DNA of 64,000 nt, taken from Margaritifera margaritifera (lineage: Eukaryota; Mollusca; Bivalvia; Unionida; Margaritiferidae). A program made the position numbers and the translations under genes. Positions 1 to 10,300 of the stretch are shown here, piece after piece (the stretch's first letter is position 1; each line of letters opens with the position of its first letter). The notes under the pieces are model-generated. The model had not been told where the DNA came from, did not search any database, and saw only the letters and a list, made by a program, of their open reading frames with translations. Location: assembly GCA_029931535.1 (NCBI GenBank), contig JAQPZY010000700.1, forward strand, positions 284,185 to 348,184, written 5' to 3'.

Positions 1-1304
1 TTTGAAACAAGGTTGACAAAATGGAAAATGTAATCTTGCTGTATTCAGTGTTCCAATTAAAGTCCTGTTAATGCTGATACTTTAACCATACATGTCAGTG
101 TTATCTTGTATACATTTTTATCTGATTACATTAATCCGTTTCCATGCTGGACTCTAATATTTGGGTAAAATGACAACTCTTTCCAGCCAGAATAGGGTGA
201 AAATGGCGAAAATTGGGAGAAGTGAGTGTAGAAAGTTAAAGATGTATAATGTTCAAAATAGTCACTTTAAACTTATGTTTTTGCATATTTTCTTTTCAGG
301 TAATTAAAATACTCATGAAATGCTATTAAAAGTTTATAAACAAATTATAAAAACTTGTAATATTTTTGCTTCACTATAGTTGTTGTATAACATAAAATGG
401 CATCTCAAAAATAGGTTACTTTTGAAAATTGGCAACAGTTTCCATAGTAGAAGTTCTTTACAAATATTTATAGGATGAAATATTGGATACATTTATACAT
501 TTTCTTAGTACCGGAGCTGAATGCATCCACTAAGTCATAATTTGCTTCTGATTGGGGTAAAACAAAATGCAATTTTTCACCTTTTTTTTCAATGTTCATG
601 AGCAGAGTGTTGGCTGGTATTTGGTAGATATGAATGTAATTTCTGGTATTTATGATCATCAAAATTGACTACAGATTGGAACAAATGGGTGGGTGAATGT
701 CCTGAAATCAATGCAAGGTGAAGTGAACTTTGATTTTTGGATCTATTTAGGTGAAATGACTCGAGGGCAACTATTTTGCCTGAACTGCCCCCTAGCATGA
801 ACCATGCATTAATTGCATGATTTGTATACTAGCTTGATTTTAAATATTTAATTTGACAGTTGTACAAAACATAAGAGATGTAATGAATTTCTATAGTTGC
901 AATTGTTTTTGACACATCCCCCTCCTCCCCGAAAAAAGGGGCAAACAACACATCCTACATTCAGAATGGATACAAACTGCAGAATTAGGTTCCTTTTGAT
1001 ACATATTGTTCATTGTATGATACCTAAGTTGGTAACATAGTTTCTCAACTTTTGCTACTTGGGGAAAGTCTCCGCAGTTTATGATATAAGATGTATAGAA
1101 GAGTGCATTCAAAATATGGATTGAACCAACCTTTTTTGTCAGGCCACTTTAGTGGGAAGCGAGATATAGCAATCAGTTCTCCTGCTGCAGTAAGGTTTTG
1201 CTGAAAGTTTGCTATCATCAATGCCTTGATTGTGTGCTTGACATGCAGACTCTGGCCTTCTTATTCATCTGTTTTTCTCTTTACAACATGTCCCCATTTT
1301 TCAG
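1..1304. other. Upstream intron of NAT9, no gene seen
   Basis: This stretch ends in a polypyrimidine tract and an AG acceptor directly before the first recognised NAT9 exon, so it is read as intron sequence of that gene. The NAT9 exons for the N-terminal half (the region ending near the conserved 'CTFIVLD' strand in vertebrate NAT9) were looked for here and not found. The short open frames here have no recognisable similarity. Confidence 0.5.
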
Positions 1305-1385
1305 ATGCCATGGTTGGTGATGTGAATCTTTTCTTCAATGACCCAGATGACCCCAGGTCAGCAGAAATAGAGATTATGATAGCAG
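1305..1385 (+). CDS. NAT9: NAT9 exon: GDVNLF strand exon
   Basis: The exon follows a pyrimidine-rich 'ccccatttttcag' acceptor and ends before a 'gtacag' donor. It begins with the last two bases of a codon (an Asp if the previous exon ends in G) and reads through 'AMVGDVNLFFNDPDD' to 'EIEIMIA', leaving one base (G) for the next exon. The open frame extends upstream past the acceptor by chance; homology to NAT9 begins only at the splice site. Confidence 0.9.
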
Positions 1386-4300
1386 GTACAGTGAGGCCTA
1401 TTTACAAAGGACAGTTATTATACAAGAAAATTTTTGTATGAACAGATGTGCATTACAGGGAAGAATTTCAGTTTATAACAATGTTACCCAAATTGTCAAG
1501 GAAGCTCACAGTATTCAAACTTGTGTTTGAAGATATTATGATTCCCACTATGACTTTTCTCACATTTGTCTTGATAGTGTTTATTATGGCATTATCATCC
1601 TTTTGTACATCTGTCCATTTAACATTTGCTTGTAGGTCATTACTTACATTTTTTATAGATATAGATCATGACTAGACAGGTGCTTTGGTACATGGCTCAA
1701 AGGTCATTTGCAAGGTAAATTGTAACATTGCGACTTTATTTCTATGTCTGGGCTGTTTACAGATATAACTTTGACTGCCATCTTCTTTGACTGGAGGTAA
1801 CATGAAACCAAATAAGTATATCTCTGTATTATTACATATATAAGGGGTAGGATAATAAAGTGTATGTGACTATAAAACAGTCAGCTGTGTTTGTATTAAG
1901 AAGTTTTTACTGTGCTTACTGGCACAAGAATAAGATATTACTACTAATAGAAATTGTGATATTTCGGCAACAAAGCAAGAGTTAGTATAATATTTCTGCC
2001 AAACATTACTGGGAAGTTGATGTAATAGCTCCATCTGTGTCATTACTGGGAAGATGATGTAATAGCTCCATCTGTGTCACTACTGGGAAGATGATGTAAT
2101 AGCTCCATCTGTGTCACTACTGGGAAGATGATGTAATAGCTCCATCTGTGACATTACTGGGAAGATGATGTAATAGCTCCATCTGTGCCATTACTGGGAA
2201 GATGATGTAATAGCTCCATCTGTGCCATTACTGGGAAGATGATGTAATAGCTCCATCTGTGCCATTACTGGGAAGATGATGTAATAGCTCCATCTGTGCC
2301 ATTACTGGGAAGATGATGTAATAGCTCCATCTATGTCATTACTGGGAAGATGATGTAATAGCTCCATGTATGCCATTACTGTGAAGATGATGTAACAGCT
2401 CCATCTATGTCATTAATTTTCTGTGACATCATATGCAAGAAGGCATTAATGTTATTCATTCATTGAGAATCACAATATGTGAGGCTTTCATAACACAAAG
2501 ATAGGAACATGAATTTTAAAGTTATAATATTTTGGTGTAGATTTCAATGAATGTTTTACAGAATAATGCTTTATGTCTTTAATTGGTATAAAGTATATAA
2601 TATGTTATTGAATTTGTATTGAAAGTATTTGTGTGGACTTGTTGTTTTGGTGGGCTGACTTTTAAGCTCATCAGTCTCTGCCAATTCATTTTGTTCACAC
2701 TAATATTTTCAGTACAAATTCAGTAATCCATACTTACAAACGCTGCAGACATTCAAAGTGTATGTTAAGAAATTTTAATATTGGACATACTTTCTCATTA
2801 AAATTTACATAAAAAATTTTTTTTTGCTCTACTGGTCATAGAACAGAAGAGCTTATGGGATGGTATGTTGTCCATCATCCAACCATCCATTAGCACAAGT
2901 TTGTTATCGCTCCTTCTAAAATACTTGGAGTTTTGCCATGAAGCTTTACTCATACATTCATTCCATGGTCTAGTTGGTCCTAAATGAAAATGGTGTCACT
3001 CAGACATCCAATATGGCCACCACAGCAATCTTGTTATCACTACTCCTCCTTAATGGATGGTCATATCAACATGGGGTTTTTGCTAAAAGACTAATGATGT
3101 CTAGTTGGTCCAAAATGATAATGGTGATGATCTGACATAAAATATACCTGCCACAATAGCAATCTTTAAATTATGATTATTGCTATTCCCCCTGAACAGA
3201 AATTCATATTGACATGGGGTTTTCACCAGAAGACTTCTTATAATGTTTAGTTGGTCCTGAATGAAACTTGTCATATCAGCATGGGGGTTTTCACTGAGAG
3301 ACTTCTTATGATGTCTTATTCATCATAAATGAAAATGGTGCCAATATGACCTCCAATAGTGCCACCACAATGGCCATCTGGAAAATATTTGTATTGCTAC
3401 TTCTAAATGGCTGGACATATTGACATTGTGCTTCACCAGAAGACTTACAATATCTAGTTAGTCCTAAATTGAAATGGTGCGAATCTGATATCCAATATGG
3501 CCACCATAGCAGCCATCTTGAAAATCTTGTTATTGTTACTCCTCCAAAATGGAAAGTCATATCAGCATGGGGTTTTCACCAGAAGACATAATGTCCTGTT
3601 GGTCCTAAATTGAAATGGTGCTTTTCTGACATCCATCTTGAAAATCTTGTTATCACTACTCCTCTTAAATGGAAGTCATTTTGACATGGGGTTTTCATCA
3701 GAAGAGTTTTTAAGGTGTCTAGTTAGTCCAAAACGAAAATGATACAAACTGACCCTGAGTAAGGCCATCATGAAAATAGTTATCTCTACTTCTCCCAAAT
3801 GCATGGCTATATGAACATGGGGTTTTCACCAATAGTCTTCTTGTGATACCTGGTTGACCAATGGTACATCCAATATGGCTGCCATGATGGCTCTCTTGAA
3901 AATCTTGCTGTCACTACTCCCCATGAATGGATGGTCATATTGACATGGAGTTTTTAATCAAAAGACTTTTAATGATGTCAACTTGGTGCCAATCTGACAT
4001 CCAATATGTCCATCACAGCTGCTATGCTAATTTGAAAATCTCGTTATTGCTGAAGAATATCAGAGATGGTTTTAACGCTCAGCAGTTAAAAGGAAGAAAT
4101 CGTCTTATCTTGAATTCTTGGAATTTTTTTTCACACAATAGAACATCAGTCTCTGTGAGTGACTCATTATTTTTGAAACAATTTTTATGATTTCAGAAAC
4201 CTCTGCTAGAGGTAAAGGGCTTGGAAAAGAAGCTATATTTCATATGATGAGATATGGTAAGGCATCATTTCGGTAGAAGTAGTTTTTGAGAGCATGCGGT

Positions 4301-7300
4301 TTACAAAATCAGCTCGAATTTAATTTGTCCGTAAGTATTCCAGATTCCTTCCCATTATGATTGCAAAATTCTGCTGGAGGTAAAGGGGTTGGAAAAGAAG
4401 CTATATTTCATATGATGAGATATGGTAAGGCATCATTTCGGTAGAAGTAGTTTTTGAGAGCATGCGGTTTACAAGATCAGCTCGAATTTAATTTATTCTT
4501 AAGTATTCCAGATTCCTTCCCATTATGATTGCAAAATTTTGTTCAACTTAACCAGAGCCCTATAGATATCATGTCTGTCTGTCCATCAGTCCAAACCATC
4601 CAACTGTCTATCTGTCCATCAGTCCAAACCATCCAACTGTCTATCTGTCCATGAAGAATTTGTTGTGAGATAAATTTACTGAGAACTGTTGGATTTTAAC
4701 CAAATTTGGTATGCACTTTTTGATGAGACCTCAGAGAGTTTGATTTCTAGCCTTTCTTTGTCATCATTTAGAGTTATGGACCCTGTCCTACTAAGTTTTG
4801 TTTCTGCAAGGATGGTTGGATTTTAAAACCAAATTTGGCATGCAGCTTAATGTTGATGAGATCTTGTATAATTTTGATTTCCAGCAATCCTCAACATAAT
4901 TTACAGGAGTTATGCCTCTGGATTGTCTGTCCTCCTGGCTTTGGTTTCTGCAGCATAACTTTACCAAAGTTTGTTGTATTTCAACCAAATTTGGACACAG
5001 TTATATATTGATGAGACCTTGAACAAGAATAATTTCCAGCATTCTATGACATCATTTGTTGGAGTTATGGACCCTATTTGCCTTTCCTCCTGACTTTGGT
5101 TTCCACAGCATAACTTTACTTAGGTTTATTGAATTTCAACCAAATTGTGACGAAACTGCATAGTTATTATTTGCTTTAACATGGGCATACACACTTTGGA
5201 ATTAAAAGGAGTATCATAAACTCATTTGTATGTTGATTTCAAATTCTCACAAGATATTTAAAGTGTTGAGAATGGTGAATTTTAGAATTTGATGCCTTTA
5301 GAGCAAACCATTTGGTATATTCCCCACAATTGACCAGACCAGGAAGCTCAGCGTATACCTTATCATTATAAGTTCTCTGCCATCTTAAATGGACAAAACT
5401 ATTTTCTATAGAAAATGATCAAGAAATGTCTAAGATCCTAATTTTTGTTAAGAAGGACTAAGCATTACTCCAGTTATACTGACATCCAAAAAGTAATTTG
5501 GTCTCATCAGATTGGAAGAACCAAACTATTAGCACCTGTTCTGTTCATATTGTAGCAGTAGTCCAATGGTGGAGAAAACAGAGAACAACTATACAATCAA
5601 GTTTTGTTTGCATTCATAAATTCAGATCTATGTAACCATGTGACAAATTAATGTACATAGTAGGTGCATTTATTAAAAAGAAATCTTGCTTCCCACCCTT
5701 AAAATGGTAAAGCCTATATTTTTAGTTCACTTGTCTATAAATCCAAGTTAGCTCATGGTATGGCTCATTGTCCATTGTGCATTATCCATCTGGTGCCCAT
5801 CAACAATTGCAGTTTTCAACTTCTCAAAAAAATCGCAGACCAATTTGAACCAAATTTGTCACAGCATCCTGGCGTAAAATCCTTCTAAGATAGCTAGTGT
5901 TAAGAAAACTAGAAAAACCTTTAAATGACTTATCCCAAACCACCAAATTATGCCAGTTTATGTCAGTCCACCATCATATATATAGCTGCCATTACTAAAA
6001 TATAGCAAAACCTGTCTCTCATTCATCAACAGTTGCTATTTTTTAACTTATAAAAAACCACCAGATCAGTTTCAACCATACTTACAGAAATTAGAAAAAC
6101 CTTTAAATGACTTCTTCTCCAAAACCGCTGAACAGAATTTGATCAAAATTTGACAGAAATCATTCTGGCATGAAGATCTTTAAAGTTTATACACATTATG
6201 CAAATCCTCCATCAAATATGGTGGCTATTACTAAAAATAGAAAAACCTTGTAACTACTTTGCCAAAATGGCTGAATAGAATTTGACAAAATTTGACAGTT
6301 AGCATCATGGCATGAAGATCTTTAAAGTTTATACACATTATGCAAATCCTCCATCAAATATGGTTGCTATTACTAAAAATAGAAAAACCTTGTAACTACT
6401 TTACCAAATTTGCTGAATAGAATTTGACAAAATTTGACAGATAGCATCCTGGCATGAAGACTTTTCAATTTTGTTCATATTATGCCAATATGCCATCAAA
6501 TATGGCTACCATTTCTAAAAGTAGAAAATACATTAAATCAACTTCTGAAAAACTGCCAAGCATAATTTGACCAAGCTTTACATAAAGCATCGTGGTTCAA
6601 AGTGCTTTCAAGGGTCTACAAATTATGCCAATCCACCTTCAAATATGGCCACCATTACTAAAAACAAAATTTTAACAAATCATTAAATGAATTCTCAGAA
6701 ACTGATCAAATTTGAAAGAAAGCATTTTGGTATTAAGGGCTTTCAAGTTTATACCAATGATGTTGATTTACCTCAAATATGGCCACCATTGCTAAAAATG
6801 GAAAATCCTTTGAATAACTGCTATAAAAAAACTCAGCAGAATTTGATGAAATTTAACAAATACATTCTGTCTTGAATAGCTTGTAAGTTTGTACAACAAA
6901 TTGCCAAGCTACCATCAAATATGACTCCTTTTACTAAAAATAGACAAATCTTTGATATCTTCTAAATAACTGCTAAACAGAATTTGACCCAATTTGATAG
7001 ATGATGCCATCAAATACAACTGCCCTTATGAAAGGTAGAAAAACATTTACACAATTTTATCTAAAAAAATCCACTGAACAGAATTTGACCAGTTTTGTCA
7101 CAAAGCATCCTGTCATATGAGCCTTTCAGTATTGGACAAATTAAGTTGGTGTGCAATCAAATATAGATGAAGATAGAGAAACTAGAGAAATTTTGAAACA
7201 GTTGTTTTCACAGCATATGCAATCAACAGCATTGAAAGAAATTACAACAGAAAGTATCCTACTGACTCTGATTTCTTGGCCAACCGTGGAATTTCCCATT

Positions 7301-10300
7301 TATACTGTTCAATGCATCGCTACATTAATTAAGTTCCTTATGCATTTCCTTTAATTTTTCAACATTTTTTATGAGATCCAATGCATGAGTTACAAGTTCA
7401 GATGCACCAAGACTCTATTATGTTAGGTACTAACTTGGACACAACATACACAAAAATCAGCATAGGTTATATTATAGTTTCTGGAAATAGTTATATTTCA
7501 ATGAAATTACTGGGGATTTTAGTACAGGTGACCTTTCTGGAACTGGCAGAATCACACTAGTTTGCTTTGTCATCCAACACAAAAGCCAAGAGGCTGAACT
7601 CCATAAACATTTTATTTTCTGTTTGGGATTTAATGCTGCTTTCTGTTGAATGCAAGTAATGTTCTTAACTGGATAGCAAATCTCCAGGAAATACCAGAGA
7701 ACAATTATTAATGGTTTTCTGAGGGATTACAACAGGATATAATAATTAAAGCTGATTGGTTCAATTAGATAGTGATACCTTAAGAATATTATCTGTGGAT
7801 GGGAAAGATAAAAATGATAAAACCTAAAGAAAAGAAGTAGAATAATACAAGTAAAACTGATATATTGCCACTGTGAAACAAAAGTTACTGCAGTCTTGTA
7901 TACTTGATTTGTTTGATACTTCATGATCTTGCATTTTGCAGTTTTAGTATGGACAAAGAGGATCATAAAAAAGAGTTAATTAGTTACGAAATTTATACTG
8001 CCAATTGATAAATACAATATGCCATGAATTGCTCACACCAAGTGGCATATTATAATATAATGTATTGTATTGTATTATATTATATTATATTATATTATAT
8101 TATATTATATTATATTATATTATATTATATTATATTATATTATATTATATTATATTATATTATTCCATGAGATCAATAAATTTCATGTTAGATAAACATG
8201 AGTTTAAGATTTTATGAATCACATAACTAACTGCAAAGACTTTGAATTATTCATTGATTTTGCTGTATGACAATTATAGGTGTTATGGCACACTGTTACT
8301 TACAGTATTTAGAACATCATATTATGTCACAGTGATAAATAGAATATTTATAACATATGACAGTGTTACATACAATATTTAGAAAATGAAGTTATGAGTG
8401 CTACATACATTGTTTAGAATATGATGTTCTGTCATGCTGTTACATACACTATATAGAACATGATGTTAGAACATGATGTTTTGACACTGTTACATATAGT
8501 ATTTAGAATATGAAATTATGGCAGTGTTACATACAGTATTTAGAACATGAAGTTATGACTGTTACATACAATATTTAGAACATTATATTATGACACAGTG
8601 ATACATACAATATTTAGAATGTGATATTATGTCAGAGTGTTGTATACAGTATTTAGAACTTGATGTTATGAAGCAAAGTTGGGAATTTTATATGATAAAA
8701 TACTTTACTTGCAGGGATGGAGAAGTTGAATGTCAATAGATACACTGCCAAGATTGGTCTTAATAATCAGCCAAGTCTAAATATGTTCCGCAAAATTGGT
8801 TTTAAAGAGGTTTGTATGAACTTGAATCTGAATATAAGGAAAAAAAATGAAACAATTTATATATAAATTTTCTTCTTACTTTTATTTCTGTAGGATTTTT
8901 TAGTTTGCTTGCTAGGTATATACATAGCCTAACTTTTGTACAAGTAAGCCTATAATTTTCAGAACAATACTTTCTATTGATGACCAGCTTGAACTAGCAC
9001 AAAAATTATCAATAAATATTTTTTTTAGTTTGTAAAATACTATATATGCTTTGTGCTATATATATCTATTTCATCTTCGGCAGTAAACTATTTGTCAACA
9101 TGGCTGTCTCTAGTGTCACTGTGTGTGAGACTAACCTTCAGAACTTAAATACAATCAACATGCCATGCTGAAATAGAAAGTCTGCTAGACCTAACTCTGT
9201 CACAGTTGTATTATATGCCACTTAGCTTTTAGGCTCAATATGACACCTAATGAATACAAATCTATTTTAAAAAATTGATTATTGAAAAATATTTGTCTGT
9301 GCTTTAAGCTTTAGAAATTAACAAATATTCAGTTTAATGGTTCAAATGATGCATTACTAGCAAGAGTGAATTCCCTTGTCAAAATGGGGATATAATATTT
9401 GTAATACATTATCAATACTTAATGAAAAGGATGAAGAACATAAAGTTTACTTATAATGAAAAATAATGTCAAAATAGTTTTTATGTCAAAGTTGCATGTC
9501 TGTCCACTCAAAATTACAACAACACTCTAATTGAAATTGATACATCATTTCTGATGTGCATGTTTTATCTACTGTTCATTTAAGGGCCAAAGTCATTCCT
9601 TTTAAAGGGATTACTTAAAAGCTGAAGATGATTTTGTAATACATGGGGAGATCGTTTTTAAGTGCCTTGTAAATAGGTCTTTTCTTTCTTTATGAAATTG
9701 GGTGAACAAATAATAACTGATTCATTTAAATGTCTTATTTAAATGAGAGAGAGAGAGAGAGAGATTTTTTGTAGTTCATTTATGTTCACAATGTACAGTG
9801 ACTTCACAGCCAATATATTTTAACTCGTCTGGATCCAGGGCCAAGTGAAGTATGGTGCTGTGTCCCTTATCCGTCGTATGTTTGTCAGCATTTGCTTGTT
9901 ATTACTCTGGAGGCCATGTTTTTGATCTGATTTTGGTTATAGTTGGAACATAGGCTTATATCATCAAGGTTTTGTACAAGTTCGATTATGAGAGATATCC
10001 ACACATACTAATGAGGTGATCTTGCATCTGATTGGCTGATCTTGTTACCATTATGGAAGCCATATTTAAAATTAGATTTTCATCAAACTTGGAATATATG
10101 GGCGTATATCGTCAAACTCTTGGATGAGGATGATAATTAGAGATCCATGTATATTAATAAGGTGATCTTGCATCTGATTGACTGGACTTGCTGTCACTCT
10201 GGAGGCCAAATTTCTGATCATATTTTGATAAAACTTGGAATATAGCTTATATGATCCAGATCTTGCATGAGTTAAATAATGAGTGAGATCTATGCATATC

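Noticed and set aside
1226..1441. 71-residue open frame read as a gene starting at 1226
   Set aside because: Only 1305-1385 matches NAT9, and it is bounded by splice sites. The rest is intron read-through.
2004..2410. Regular 37-bp repeats as a CRISPR array
   Set aside because: Units are directly adjacent with no spacers, and the DNA is animal nuclear.
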